64,000 bases of DNA from Acidimicrobiia bacterium (GCA_027494165.1 JAOSJM010000001.1:1793694-1857693); one strand, 5' to 3'. Counted from the first letter of the stretch, positions 53,201-62,957 are shown. Program-made: numbers and translations. The notes: generated by a model from the sequence alone, not told the origin.

Positions 53201-55432
53201 GTGTTCACGTTCCTGGGCCGCTTCGTGGTGGCGCGCCGGCGCCTCGTCCTCACCGGCACCGCCGCTTTCCTCGTCCTGGCCGGCGCCGTCGGGGGGAGCG
53301 TGGCCTCCCGGCTCACGTCCGGCGGCTTCGTGGACCCCGGCTCGGAGTCGAGCCGGGCCGCCGACGTCCTCGAGGCGGAGCTCGGCCAGGCGACGCCGAA
53401 CCTCATCCTCCTCGTGCGGGCCGAGGACGGCCGCGGCGTCGACGAGCCCGAGGTCGCGGACCTCGGCGAGGCCCTCGCCGCCGAGCTCGCCGGGGAGCCC
53501 GGGATCTCACGCGTCGAGTCGTACTGGAGCCTGGGCCGGGTCCCGCCCCTGCGCAGCGAGGACGGCACCCAGGCGCTGGTCCTCGCGGTGATCCCGGGTG
53601 GGGAGGACCGCGTCGAGGAGGTCGCCGAAGAGCTGTCGCCCCGGTACACCCGCGACACCGGCGTGGCCACCGTGGCCGTGGGAGGCTTCGCCGAGGTCTT
53701 CCGGCAGGTGAACACCCAGGTCGAGACCGACCTCGTGCGGGCCGAGCTCATCGCCTTCCCGGTGACGCTCCTGCTCCTCCTCGTCGTGTTCGGCAGCCTG
53801 GTGGCCGCGGGCCTCCCGCTGGCCGTCGGAGCGATCGCCATCTCCGGCACGCTCCTCGTGCTGTGGCTCGTGGCGGCGGTCACCGACGTGTCGATCTTCG
53901 CCCTCAACATCACGACCTCGATGGGCCTCGGCCTGGCCATCGACTACAGCCTCTTCGTCGTGTCCCGCTATCGCGAGGAGCTGCGCCGGGGGCTCGATCC
54001 CCACCCGGCCGTCGTGCGCACGGTGGAGACGGCGGGGAAGACCGTGGCCTTCAGCGCGATGACGGTGGCGATCTCGCTCGCCGCCCTCGTGATCTACCCG
54101 CTGGCGTTCCTGCGCTCCTTCGCCTACGCGGGGATCGCCGTCGCCCTCGTGGCCGCGGGAGGTGCGGTGCTGTTCCTCCCGGCGCTCCTGGCCGTGCTCG
54201 GGCGCCGGGTCGACGCCCTCACGCTCTGGCGCCGGGCCCACACACCGGACGGCGAGGGGGCCTGGCACCGGGCCGCCACGTTCGTCATGGGCCGGCCCCT
54301 CCCCGTCGCCCTCGCCGTCGTCGCGCTCCTCGTGGCGCTGGGCCTGCCGTTCCTCCACATCCGCTTCGGGCTCCCCGACGACCGGGTGCTCCCGGCCGGG
54401 GCCTCGAGCCGCGAGGTGCACGACGCCCTGCGGGACGACTTCTCCTCGTCCGAGGCCGGGACCCTGCAGGTCGTGGCGACCGGCATCGGCGACCCCCGGG
54501 AGCGGACGGCCGACATCGACGCCTACGCCGTCGAGCTGTCACGGGTGGACGGGGTCGCGCGCGTCGACGCGCTCACCGGCAGCTACGTGGACGGGGTCGG
54601 CTTCCCCGTCCCCGACGGGCTCACCGACCGCTTCCTCGGCGACGACGCGACGTGGCTGTCGGTCGTCCCGTCGGTCGAGCCGATCTCACCCGAGGGCGAG
54701 GCGCTCACCGAGGCGGTCCGCGACCTCCCCTCCCCGCTCGGCGAGACCGCCGTCGCCGGGCTCGGCGCCGAGCTGGTCGACTCCAAGCAGGCCCTGTTCG
54801 ACCGCACGCCGATCGCGCTGGGCTGGATCGCGGTCGCGACCTTCGTGCTGCTCTTCCTGATGTTCGGGAGCGTCCTCGTGCCCCTCAAGGCGCTCGCGCT
54901 CAACGTGCTGAGCCTGAGCGCCACCTTCGGGGCGCTGGTGTGGGTGTTCCAGGACGGGCACCTCGCCGGCCTGCTCGGCTTCACCCCCACCGGCACGCTC
55001 GTGGCCAGCGTCCCGGTCCTCATGTTCTGCGTGGCCTTCGGGCTGTCGATGGACTACGAGGTGTTCCTGCTGTCGCGGATCAAGGAGGAGTACGACCGCA
55101 GCGGCGACAACACCACGTCGGTGGCCCTGGGCCTGGAGCGCACCGGGCGCATCGTCACCGCCGCCGCCGTGCTCATCAGCGTGGTGTTCGTGGCCTTCGC
55201 CTCCTCCGGCGTGACGTTCGTGAAGATGTTCGGGATCGGCCTGGCCCTGGCCGTCCTCATCGACGCGTTCGTCATCCGGGCCACGCTCGTCCCCGCGTTC
55301 ATGCGGCTCGCCGGCCGGGCCAACTGGTGGGCGCCGCCCCGGTTGCGCCGCATCCACGAGCGCTTCGGCTTCGGCGAGGTCGGGGTGGCATCCGACGAGC
55401 CGCCCGAGCTCGTGGAGGCGGGGGCCCGGTGA
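53201..55432 (+). CDS. MMPL/RND-family exporter
   Basis: A 743-residue intact MMPL protein with twelve predicted helices in two repeats. Each repeat carries the proton-relay Asp-Tyr pair (LAIDYSLFVVSRYREE and LSMDYEVFLLSRIKEEY) after helix 4 and helix 10. Length is normal for the YdfJ-type subgroup. It exports lipids or hydrophobic compounds. GTG 53201; stop overlaps the tetR start (GTGA), so exporter and repressor are translated together. Confidence 0.92.
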   Translation: MFTFLGRFVVARRRLVLTGTAAFLVLAGAVGGSVASRLTSGGFVDPGSESSRAADVLEAELGQATPNLILLVRAEDGRGVDEPEVADLGEALAAELAGEPGISRVESYWSLGRVPPLRSEDGTQALVLAVIPGGEDRVEEVAEELSPRYTRDTGVATVAVGGFAEVFRQVNTQVETDLVRAELIAFPVTLLLLLVVFGSLVAAGLPLAVGAIAISGTLLVLWLVAAVTDVSIFALNITTSMGLGLAIDYSLFVVSRYREELRRGLDPHPAVVRTVETAGKTVAFSAMTVAISLAALVIYPLAFLRSFAYAGIAVALVAAGGAVLFLPALLAVLGRRVDALTLWRRAHTPDGEGAWHRAATFVMGRPLPVALAVVALLVALGLPFLHIRFGLPDDRVLPAGASSREVHDALRDDFSSSEAGTLQVVATGIGDPRERTADIDAYAVELSRVDGVARVDALTGSYVDGVGFPVPDGLTDRFLGDDATWLSVVPSVEPISPEGEALTEAVRDLPSPLGETAVAGLGAELVDSKQALFDRTPIALGWIAVATFVLLFLMFGSVLVPLKALALNVLSLSATFGALVWVFQDGHLAGLLGFTPTGTLVASVPVLMFCVAFGLSMDYEVFLLSRIKEEYDRSGDNTTSVALGLERTGRIVTAAAVLISVVFVAFASSGVTFVKMFGIGLALAVLIDAFVIRATLVPAFMRLAGRANWWAPPRLRRIHERFGFGEVGVASDEPPELVEAGAR

Positions 55433-56076
55433 GCGCCCGGGCGGCCCGGCGGACCCGGGCCCGGCGGGGCGAGGGGGCCCGGCTGCGCGACGAGATCCTC
55501 GACGCCGGCGAGGCGCTGCTGGTCCAGACGGGTGACGAGGAGGCGGTCTCGATGCGGGCGATCGCCCGAGCGGCCGGCGTCACCCCGCCGTCCATCTACC
55601 TCCACTTCCCCGACAAGGCCACCTTGATCTTCGAGGTCTGCGAGCGCCAGTTCGAGCGCTTCACCGCCCACCTCGAGGAGACCGCGGTGGCCACCGGCGA
55701 CCTGGTGGAGACGCTGCGACTCCGGGCCCGGGCCTACGTCGGCTTCGGCCTGGAGCACCCCGAGCACTTCCGGGTGCTGTTCATGGCCCGCCGCCAGCGG
55801 CTCCCCGACGGGGTCGGCGTGGAGGAGACGGCCGGCGGGATCGCCTTCGAGCGGCTCGTCACGAACGTGCGCGAGGCCATCGAGGCCGGCCTCCTGCGAC
55901 CCGACCTCGATCCCCGGCTCACGGCGCTCGGCCTGTGGTGCTCGATCCACGGCCTCACGACGCTGATGCTCGCGCTCCCCGACTACCCCTGGCCCGACCT
56001 CGACGTCCTCCTCGACCACCTCGCCGCCACCCACCTCCACGGCCTGGCCGGCGGGTCGGAGGGGCCTCGCGGCTGA
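55429..56076 (+). CDS. TetR-family repressor coupled to MMPL exporter
   Basis: A 215-residue TetR protein. The helix-turn-helix SMRAIARAAGVTPPSIYLHF follows a basic N-terminus (RAARRTRARRGEGARLR); the C-terminal WHG-type domain (EHPEHFRVLFMARR, SIHGLTTLMLALPDYPW) is typical. Its cistron order with the exporter and the dyad upstream of the exporter suggest feedback control by the exported compound. Confidence 0.9.
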   Translation: MSARAARRTRARRGEGARLRDEILDAGEALLVQTGDEEAVSMRAIARAAGVTPPSIYLHFPDKATLIFEVCERQFERFTAHLEETAVATGDLVETLRLRARAYVGFGLEHPEHFRVLFMARRQRLPDGVGVEETAGGIAFERLVTNVREAIEAGLLRPDLDPRLTALGLWCSIHGLTTLMLALPDYPWPDLDVLLDHLAATHLHGLAGGSEGPRG

Positions 56077-56101
56077 CGGCCGGGCGGCTGGGCGCGCCGG
56101 G

Positions 56102-57190
56102 CTACCCCGCCCCGCGCGCCCAGGCCTCCCAGGCCGGCCGGGGGGTGCCGTCGTCGCGCAGGAGGCTCATCGTGGCGAACGGGGCCTCGGCCGCGGGCTG
56201 GGGATAGAGGAAGGTCCAGATGGCGAGCTGCGGCTCCAGGCCGGCGGTCAGGTCGAGGAACCGCTCCACGAAGGCGGCCTGGTCGTCCTCGCTCCCCGGC
56301 CAGCCCTCGGCCGGGGGCTCCGCGGCCCAGCCGACCTCGGTGAAGCCCACCGGCACGTCGGTGTGCTCCCGGATCTCGGCGTAGTAGCCGTCGGGGAGGT
56401 CGGCGGGCGTGCGGTGCACGAGGCCGGGATAGGTGGTGAAGGCGACGAGGTCGGCGGCCGGGAAACGGTCGAGGAGGTCCCACTGGGCCTTCGACGGGTC
56501 GTCGGTCCCGCCGAACAGCCCCCCGCGGAGGCCCTGCATCCACTCGAGCTGGAAGACGACGAAGACCCGGGTGTCCGGCGAGGCCTCGTGCACGGCCGCG
56601 GCGGCCTCGCCGAACAGCTCGACGAACCGGTCGAAGTCGGCCGGCGAGGAGTCGGCGAGGAGGTTGATCTCCACGCCGATGCCGAAGAACGGGGGCCGGT
56701 GGCGTCCGGCGAAGGCGGCGGCGTCCTCGACGTAGCGGGCGGTGGTCTCCGCGTCGAGGGGCCGGAAGAGCCGGCGCTGCGAGGCGTCGTAGGGGCTCAC
56801 GGCGACGACCGGTTCCATCCCCCGCTGGCGGGCCAGCTCGACGGTGACCGACAGGGCGGAGTCCTCGTCGCCGAGCTCGCCCCAGTCGGCGTAGTGGGCG
56901 AGGAGCCCCCCGGCCTCGGGGGCGCGCTCCAGGAAGGCGAGGAAGTCGTCCTCCTCGTAGCTCCGGGGGCTCAGGGCCACGCCCCGGGTGGGCCGGTCGC
57001 CCTCGCCCGCCGTCGTGCTCGCCGTGGCCGCCGTCGTCGTGGGCTCGGCGCTGCTCGCGGGTGCGGTCGTCGCGGCGCCGCCGCCCTCCGATCCGCTCCC
57101 CGACCCGCCGCCCGAGCACGCGGCCAGCACGGCGACCGCGGCGAGCAGGGCCACGAGCGCGCCGGAGCGCTTCCGCCCGCCTCCGGTCAC
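56102..57190 (-). CDS. Glycoside-hydrolase-like TIM-barrel lipoprotein
   Basis: A 362-residue exported lipoprotein: signal peptide with lipobox (AAVAVLAAC, Cys25), a Ser/Gly/Thr linker to about residue 65, then a TIM-barrel domain. Candidate catalytic glutamates are in GIGVEINLL (strand 4) and GFTEVGWAAE (strand 7), the positions used by clan A glycosidases such as GH53/GH39. No carbohydrate-binding module. Substrate unknown. It is the last gene of the minus-strand block but is separated by 8 bp from the molybdoenzyme beta subunit, so may be co-transcribed. Confidence 0.75.
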   Translation of the reverse strand: MTGGGRKRSGALVALLAAVAVLAACSGGGSGSGSEGGGAATTAPASSAEPTTTAATASTTAGEGDRPTRGVALSPRSYEEDDFLAFLERAPEAGGLLAHYADWGELGDEDSALSVTVELARQRGMEPVVAVSPYDASQRRLFRPLDAETTARYVEDAAAFAGRHRPPFFGIGVEINLLADSSPADFDRFVELFGEAAAAVHEASPDTRVFVVFQLEWMQGLRGGLFGGTDDPSKAQWDLLDRFPAADLVAFTTYPGLVHRTPADLPDGYYAEIREHTDVPVGFTEVGWAAEPPAEGWPGSEDDQAAFVERFLDLTAGLEPQLAIWTFLYPQPAAEAPFATMSLLRDDGTPRPAWEAWARGAG

Positions 57191-57197
57191 GGCGCCG

Positions 57198-58244
57198 TCA
57201 CCCTCGGGGTGGGCGCCGGAGCTCGCCGGGGTCGGCGGTGAAGGGGCCGAGGAGGTCGTTCCAGTCGCGCGCGATGAGGACGTCCATCAGCTCGGAGCCC
57301 TGGCCGGCGCGGGCCCTGGCCCGCTCCCGCTCGATCGTCGCGTACGCCTCGTGGACCCCGGCCCCGAAGAGCTGCTCGAGCTGCGCGGCGGGCATCCGGG
57401 ACGCGCCCTCGTCGAACTCGCCGTGCTCGTCGAACGCGGTGGGCAGGGTCGGCGGGACGTAGAACACGTTGGGGAGGACCTCGAAGTCGGGCCGCAGCGG
57501 CAGCGCGACCTTCCACACGTGCACCAGCTTGTGGATGGTCGAGTCGGGGTCGTCGAGGTAGCCGACGTGGCGCAACCGGCCCGGGCACTGGCGGACGCAG
57601 GCCGGGGCGACGCCCTCCTCGAGGCGCGGGAAGCACGAGATGCACTTCTGGGCGACGACCCGCTGCTCGTTGAAGTAGATCCGCTTGTAGGGGCAGGCCT
57701 CGACGCAGAAGCGGTAGCCGTGGCAGCGGTCCTCGTCGACGAGGACGATGCCGTCCTCCTCGCGCCGGTAGATCGTGTCGCGGGGGCACGCCTCCACGCA
57801 GGCGGGTTCCGAGCAGTTCATGCACAGCAGCGGGAGGTAGAAGAAGTGCGAGTCCGGGTACTCGCCGCCGCCCATGTCCTCGTCCCAGTTGGGACCCCAC
57901 CGGGGAGCCCCGCCGTCGTGCTCGCGGGGGCCCAGGTGCGACGACCCGTAGGTCGAGCCGAAGACGTCGCCGTGGTCGAACTCCCAGGCCTCGCCCCACT
58001 CGCGCTTGCCCGGGAGCTCACCGGGCACCGGCCGCCCGTCGCGGTAGCCCCCGCCGAGCTCGAACGCGTCACGCGGGGTGCCCCGCCCCGGGATCGTCGA
58101 GACGATGTTCCACCACATCGGTTCCGTGCCCGGGCCACGCGTCCACTGGGTCTTGCACGCGACCGAGCAGGTCTGGCACCCGAGGCACTTGTTGAGGTCC
58201 AGCACCATCGCGAACTGCCGGGCCGGGGCACGCTCGGCCGTCAC
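57198..58244 (-). CDS. Iron-sulfur (beta) subunit of type II DMSO-reductase-family enzyme
   Basis: A 348-residue NarH-like ferredoxin subunit. Four cysteine clusters: CLGCQTCSVACK, CMNCSEPACVEACP, CHGYRFCVEACP and CISCFPR...CVRQCPGR. WW in PMWWNIVSTIPG and the GYR in place of one Cys are typical of the nitrate reductase/ethylbenzene dehydrogenase/DMS dehydrogenase group, where one cluster is [3Fe-4S]. GTG 58244 overlaps the alpha subunit stop (GTGA). It passes electrons between the molybdenum subunit and a heme or other acceptor. Confidence 0.9.
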   Translation of the reverse strand: MTAERAPARQFAMVLDLNKCLGCQTCSVACKTQWTRGPGTEPMWWNIVSTIPGRGTPRDAFELGGGYRDGRPVPGELPGKREWGEAWEFDHGDVFGSTYGSSHLGPREHDGGAPRWGPNWDEDMGGGEYPDSHFFYLPLLCMNCSEPACVEACPRDTIYRREEDGIVLVDEDRCHGYRFCVEACPYKRIYFNEQRVVAQKCISCFPRLEEGVAPACVRQCPGRLRHVGYLDDPDSTIHKLVHVWKVALPLRPDFEVLPNVFYVPPTLPTAFDEHGEFDEGASRMPAAQLEQLFGAGVHEAYATIERERARARAGQGSELMDVLIARDWNDLLGPFTADPGELRRPPRG

Positions 58245-61099
58245 GCCGGCTCCCGGACCTTCTCGATCTCGACCGCCACTTCCTTGGGCACGTGGTTCTG
58301 GCTCTGGAAGAAGACCTTGTAGCCGAGGTGCCCGTAGCCGGCGACCATGTTGGTCGGCTTCAGGGGGCTCGCGGCGACGGCGTTCTGGGCTGCTCCTCCC
58401 CGGAACTGGTAGCCCTCCCAGGCGTGGTAGCAGATCACGGTGCCCGGCTGGACCGAGGCCGAGACCTTGGCCCGCAGGACGATGGACCCGACGTCGTTGT
58501 AGACCCGGATCAGGTCGTGGTCCCGGATGCCCCGCGCCCGGGCGTCGGCGACGGCCACGTACGCGACCGGCTCGCCCCGCTGGAGCCGCAGCAGCTGCTC
58601 GTTGGCCCGGAAGATGGCGTGCTGGCTCCAGCGGGTGTGGCCGCCGGTCATGCGCAGCGGGTACGCCCCGCCCGCGGCCACGGGCTCCTTGTGGACCACG
58701 AGCTGCTCGTCGATCTCCAGGAACCACGGGTGGTCGATGTAGAACTGCTGGCGCCCGGTGAGCGTCGGCCAGGGATTCTTGTCCTTCACGTACCAGTGGA
58801 ACTGGTTCGTCGGACGGCTCGGGTCGTAGTCGGACATCACCGAGTTGATGCCGGCCGCCATGTGGAACGGCTCGATCTCCTCGATCCTGACCATGCCCTG
58901 CTCGACGGCCTTGCTCCACGGTTGCTCGCCGAGGTTCGAGGCCTTCGTGATCGCCGAGTACGCCATGATGTGGTCGAGGGCGGCGACCTCGCCCTCGGGC
59001 CCCTCGGCGTAGGTCCCCTCGTTGCCCATCTCGTCGTAGAGGTTGGCGAGGCTGTGCTCGACGCCGTTGGAGTCGAGGAAGGTGTCGACCCCCCTCGCCC
59101 GGGCCCGCTCCTGGATCGCCTTCGCCAGCAGGAAGGCGATGTCCCACTCGTGCTTCGACTCGTAGAGCGCCGGCACGGCCCGGTCGCCCACGACCACGTA
59201 CGGCAGGTACGACTGGACGTACTTGATCCCCGGCTTCTCGTAGTACCCGCTCGCCGGCAGGATGTAGTCGGCGGCCATCCCCGAGGTCGACATCCGGAAG
59301 TCGCAGGTGACGATGGTGTCGATGCTCGCCCAGAGGCTGTCGCGGATCGTCTCGGAGTTCGGCCAGCGCCGCAGCGGGTTCGGGCCCGAGAAGTAGTAGA
59401 AGCGGGGGCGCTTGGGCGGCCGGGGCCAGATGGGCTGCCAGCCGTTCTCGAGGATCTCGTCCATGTACTCCGAGATCGGCCGCTGGAAGGCCGGGTCGGC
59501 GTACTCGGACCGCTGGGCGACCTCGCGCCACTTCGGGTCGTGGGCGTACAGCCAGGGGATCATCGGGCTGCCCCGCATGAGCCCGGTCATCTCGAACATC
59601 ATCTTCGTGACCGTCTTCAGCGACACCCGGTCGACCGGGGGCGGCTCGGGCGGCGTGTTGGAGAGCCGGGCGCCGTCGCTGCCGAGCGACGGGAAGGGCC
59701 ACCAGGTGGACATCTTGATGCCCGAACCGGGCTTGCCGCCCGTGTTCCCCGTGAGGGCCATCAGGTAGACCATGCCGCGCTGGAAGAGGTCGGAGTGGTA
59801 GTGCTTGCACGAGCCCCACGACGCGAAGATCATCGCCGACCCGGCCGCCGCGAGCTCGCGGGCCACCGTGCGGATGTTGTTGGCGTGCACGCCGGTGATC
59901 GCGGCCACGGCCTCGGGCGAGTACTGCTCCACCCGCTCCTTCAACAGGTCGAAGACGGTGCGGACCTTGACCCTGCTGCCGTCGGCGAGCTTCACGGTGT
60001 GCGAACCCGAGAGCGCCGGGTCGTCGTCGGGGTCGAGGGCGATGGTGTCGACCTCGGACTCCCAGGTGCCGTCGGCGAGCCGGAGGCGGCGCTTCCTCGC
60101 GTTCCAGTAGTAGAAGGCGACGTCGGAGCCGCCCTCCACGACGTCGCTCTCGCGCAGGTACCGGCCGGTGTCGTCCCGCACCAGGAACGGCAGGTCGGTC
60201 TGCTCCTTGACGAACGCCTCGTCGTGGAGGCCCTCGTCGAGGATCACGTGGACCATGCCCAGCGCCAACGCCGCGTCGGTGCCCAGCCGCACGTTCAGCC
60301 ACCGGTCCGCGTGCGGGGTGGAAGGCGAGAAGTCGGGCGCGATCGAGACGACCTTCGCCCCCCGGTAGCGGGCCTCCCAGATGAAGTGGGCGTCGGAGGG
60401 GCGGGTGTAGCTCGGGTTGCCGATCCAGATGAGGATGTAGTCGGAGAGGAACCAGTCGTCGGCGGTGCCCTCGGACATGTAGGTGCCCCACGACTGGATG
60501 AGGCCGACCGGCAGGTCACCGACGCCCGCCCACGAGTCGATCGAGCTCGCCGCCAGGCCGTTGTTGAAGAGGTGACCCTCGAGCGGGGCCGCGATCCCGT
60601 TGTCGGCGTTCGTGGTGCCGTGGTCGTAGACGATGCACTCGGGCCCGTCCTCGAGGATCACGTCGATGAGCTTGTCGGCGATCTCCGAGAGCGCCTGGTC
60701 CCACGACAGCCGCTCCCACCTCCCCGAGCCGCGCTCCCCCACCCGCTTCATCGGGTAGCGGATGCGGGTCGGGTCGTACATCTGGGCGCTGTACGCGCAC
60801 CCTGACGGGCACCCTCTCGGGTTGAAGTCGGGGACGTCGGGCGCGGTCTGGGTGTAGTGGGCGTTCTGCTCCTCGCGCCAGACGATGCCGTCCTTCACGT
60901 AGGCGTCGAGCGAGCACGCGGAGATGCAGTTGGCGCGCATGTGGGTGACGTGCACGACGTCGTCCCACGTCCAGGCGTCGCGGTAGACGTCCTCCCAGCT
61001 CCGGTACTCGTAGGGGGTGGAGAGGAGGTCGTCGAGGCGCGCGCCGGCGTCGATCGGGGCGAGGCGCCGGAACCCCGCCCCCGCAGCAGTCCCGGCCAT
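58241..61099 (-). CDS. Molybdopterin catalytic (alpha) subunit, type II DMSO-reductase family
   Basis: About 952 residues from ATG 61099. The FS0 cluster motif reads H-x4-C-x3-C (THMRANCISACS) with CPSGC later, where relatives usually have H-x3-C. The Mo-ligand Asp equivalent to NarG D222 is retained (GVGDLPVGLIQSWG). The C-terminal MGD-binding domain is present (MTGGHTRWSQH, HAWEGYQFRGG). Relatives include nitrate reductase NarG, ethylbenzene dehydrogenase, steroid C25 dehydrogenase and DMS dehydrogenase. No Tat signal is visible, so a cytoplasmic enzyme is likely; no gamma or chaperone gene lies nearby. Start lacks a good ribosome site. Confidence 0.88.
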   Translation of the reverse strand: MAGTAAGAGFRRLAPIDAGARLDDLLSTPYEYRSWEDVYRDAWTWDDVVHVTHMRANCISACSLDAYVKDGIVWREEQNAHYTQTAPDVPDFNPRGCPSGCAYSAQMYDPTRIRYPMKRVGERGSGRWERLSWDQALSEIADKLIDVILEDGPECIVYDHGTTNADNGIAAPLEGHLFNNGLAASSIDSWAGVGDLPVGLIQSWGTYMSEGTADDWFLSDYILIWIGNPSYTRPSDAHFIWEARYRGAKVVSIAPDFSPSTPHADRWLNVRLGTDAALALGMVHVILDEGLHDEAFVKEQTDLPFLVRDDTGRYLRESDVVEGGSDVAFYYWNARKRRLRLADGTWESEVDTIALDPDDDPALSGSHTVKLADGSRVKVRTVFDLLKERVEQYSPEAVAAITGVHANNIRTVARELAAAGSAMIFASWGSCKHYHSDLFQRGMVYLMALTGNTGGKPGSGIKMSTWWPFPSLGSDGARLSNTPPEPPPVDRVSLKTVTKMMFEMTGLMRGSPMIPWLYAHDPKWREVAQRSEYADPAFQRPISEYMDEILENGWQPIWPRPPKRPRFYYFSGPNPLRRWPNSETIRDSLWASIDTIVTCDFRMSTSGMAADYILPASGYYEKPGIKYVQSYLPYVVVGDRAVPALYESKHEWDIAFLLAKAIQERARARGVDTFLDSNGVEHSLANLYDEMGNEGTYAEGPEGEVAALDHIMAYSAITKASNLGEQPWSKAVEQGMVRIEEIEPFHMAAGINSVMSDYDPSRPTNQFHWYVKDKNPWPTLTGRQQFYIDHPWFLEIDEQLVVHKEPVAAGGAYPLRMTGGHTRWSQHAIFRANEQLLRLQRGEPVAYVAVADARARGIRDHDLIRVYNDVGSIVLRAKVSASVQPGTVICYHAWEGYQFRGGAAQNAVAASPLKPTNMVAGYGHLGYKVFFQSQNHVPKEVAVEIEKVREPA

Positions 61100-61118
61100 G
61101 CGGGAGAGCCGCCGGCCG

Positions 61119-61265
61119 CTAGGACTTCGAGCCCTTGGCGGGCCCTGCCTTCCCGGTCTTCCCGGTCTGCTCGGCCTTCGCGGCCCTCTTGGCCTTCGCC
61201 GCGTCGCCCTTGGCCTTCTCGTCCTTGAGCTTGTCGGCGTCGAGCTTGATCTGCAGGGCGAACAC
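61119..61265 (-). CDS. Small lysine/alanine-rich protein
   Basis: A 48-residue protein from GTG 61265 preceded by GGAGG. 12 Lys and 11 Ala make it strongly basic, with a charged helix (DADKLKDEKAKGDAAKAKR) and a Gly/Lys tail. It ends 19 bp before the molybdoenzyme start. No family recognised; it could be an RNA/DNA-binding or assembly factor. An alternative longer start at 61352 lacks a ribosome site. Confidence 0.5.
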   Translation of the reverse strand: MFALQIKLDADKLKDEKAKGDAAKAKRAAKAEQTGKTGKAGPAKGSKS

Positions 61266-61442
61266 GCTGCCTCCCCTGGTCGAGACGGGGGCGGGACACG
61301 GCGTCGCAGCGCCCCGCCCATCCCTCGTGAACATGGCCAGCCTAGAGGACATTTCGGGTGACGTGAAGCAACCCTCGAGCGCTCCCGCCCCGTCAAGGGC
61401 GCGCGGGGGAGGCCGCGCGCAGGGTGATCGCGGGTGGTGTGG
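61266..61442. other. Intergenic region
   Basis: A 177-bp gap between the lysine-rich gene and the HNH gene stop, with a lower-GC patch (TCGTGAACATGGCCAGCC) that may hold the molybdoenzyme promoter. No gene seen. Confidence 0.4.
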
Positions 61443-62747
61443 TCAGGCGGCGGCCTGGTCGGGCTGGGGTGGTGGTCGTTGGTGTCGGGGTGGGGTGGTG
61501 GGGTGGGGTGGGGTGGCGGTCCAGGTGCGGTCGGGGTGGGCCTGGAGGGTCCATCGGCCTTCGTGGAGTTTGTGGTGATGGGCCCAGCAGACGAGGGCGA
61601 GGTTGGGGAGGTTGGTGGGGCCGTGGTCGGTCCAGTGGACGAGGTGGTGGGCTTCGCACCAGCCGGGGGCCGGTCGCAGCCGGGGAAGACGCAGTGGCGG
61701 TCGCGTACGAGCAGGGCCCGCCACTGGGCGGGGGTGACGGTGCGGGAGGCGCGTCCGACGTCGAGGGGTTCGGAGCCGCCGGTGGTGATGACCCGGGAGA
61801 CCGCCGCGTCGCAGCTGATGCGCCGCAGGGTCTCGGCGGACAGCGCCCCGGTGTGGATGGCTTCGGCCCGGATGGTCTCGACCAGGGCGGGACCGGTGTT
61901 GCCGGCTCGGGTTTCGAGCCAGGCGAGGTCGACGACGGTGACGACCTGGGGGCGGTGGCGGCGGGTGGGGGTGGTGTCGCCGCCGAAGAGGCCGCGGGGG
62001 TCGCCCAGGACGTGACGGCAGATCCCCACCAGCGCGTCGGCGCGCCGCTGGGGGTGGAAGGCGCGGGTTCGTCGGCGGGGCCGTGGCGACGGTCGGTGTC
62101 CATCACGGCTTCCAGGGCGGTGATGACGACCTCGCCGGCCTCGGCGTCCAACAGCCCATCCAGGGCGACCATGCCACCCAAGGTCGGTGACACCGACAGG
62201 CGCCGCCGCTCGTGACCGGCCCGGGCCGCCCCGGCCCCGCCGTCACCGTCGAGCGCGTCGGTGGCATGGCGGACCACCCAGCCCAGCTCCCGGGGACCCA
62301 GCCTACGGGCCGCGTCGACCAGCGTGGCCTCCAAGGACCCCAACGCCCCGACCCGCCCGGGCGTGCACGCCCCGGTGACCACCCGCACGTGATCCCCCGA
62401 GACCTCCCCGGCCCCCCACGCCCGGGCCAGCCCGGGCAGCTCCCCAACCGCCGCGCCGTCCGCACCGCCCCGGCCGCCCGGCCCGGCGTCGTGCGGCACC
62501 GGGCCCGCAGCCACGACACCGCCGAGACCGCCCCCTCGGCCTCCCAGTCCCCCGCCGATCCAGCTCCCCCACCGCCCGACACCACTCCGACTCCAAGCGG
62601 TCCCCCAGACGGCGCAGCCGCACCACCCTCCCCGGCGCGCCGCGCCGTCTCCACCCCGTGCTCCACCCCGCCCAGCGCGTCGATCGCCGCCTCCAGGGCA
62701 TCCAGGGCCGCACCCAAACTCTCCTGGCCCTTTGCCGACACGAACAT
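61443..62747 (-). CDS. DUF222/HNH endonuclease (REP13E12-like); several frameshifts
   Basis: About 435 residues after repair, ATG 62747 (MFVSAKGQESL). The N-terminal DUF222 helical domain (LEAAIDALGGVEHG, then VGELPGLARAW and LGWVVRHATDAL) is followed by an HNH domain (CVFPGCDRPP, WCEAHHLVHWTDHGPTNLP, LALVCWAHHHKLHEGRW). At least three shifts, near 62510, 62057 and 61668, split it into four frames. These proteins are abundant and repeated in Actinomycetota and are often linked to mobile DNA. The C-terminal region is a GGTGGGG-rich low-complexity tail. Confidence 0.82.
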
Positions 62748-62957
62748 ACATTCGATCCTACCGGGCGGGTACGACAGGAACCGGGGGCGCGCGACCGATG
62801 CATCACGATCCGGCCCGATCCCACCCAAACGACCTCCGACGCCAGGACTCCCGGCCCGGGCCTGCCGCCCGTCGGCCCTTCGCCCGCGCCCCGGGCGTCC
62901 CCGGCCGGAGGATAGAAACGACGGCACGAGCGGCCGGCGACGGAGAGGTGGACGACG
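62748..62957. other. Intergenic region, divergent
   Basis: A 210-bp gap between the HNH gene and the SnoaL gene. It contains a relatively AT-rich block near 62745-62765 and the ribosome site GAGAGGTGG before ATG 62958. No gene seen. Confidence 0.4.

Noticed and set aside
61483..61520. GGTGGGG-rich stretch as a possible G-quadruplex control element
   Set aside because: It is the coding tail (Pro/His-rich) of the HNH gene; no regulatory position.
58241..62029. Apparent 1262-residue HNH-molybdoenzyme fusion
   Set aside because: The upstream part is the shifted HNH gene plus intergenic sequence; a separate lysine-rich gene and a proper start at 61099 lie between.
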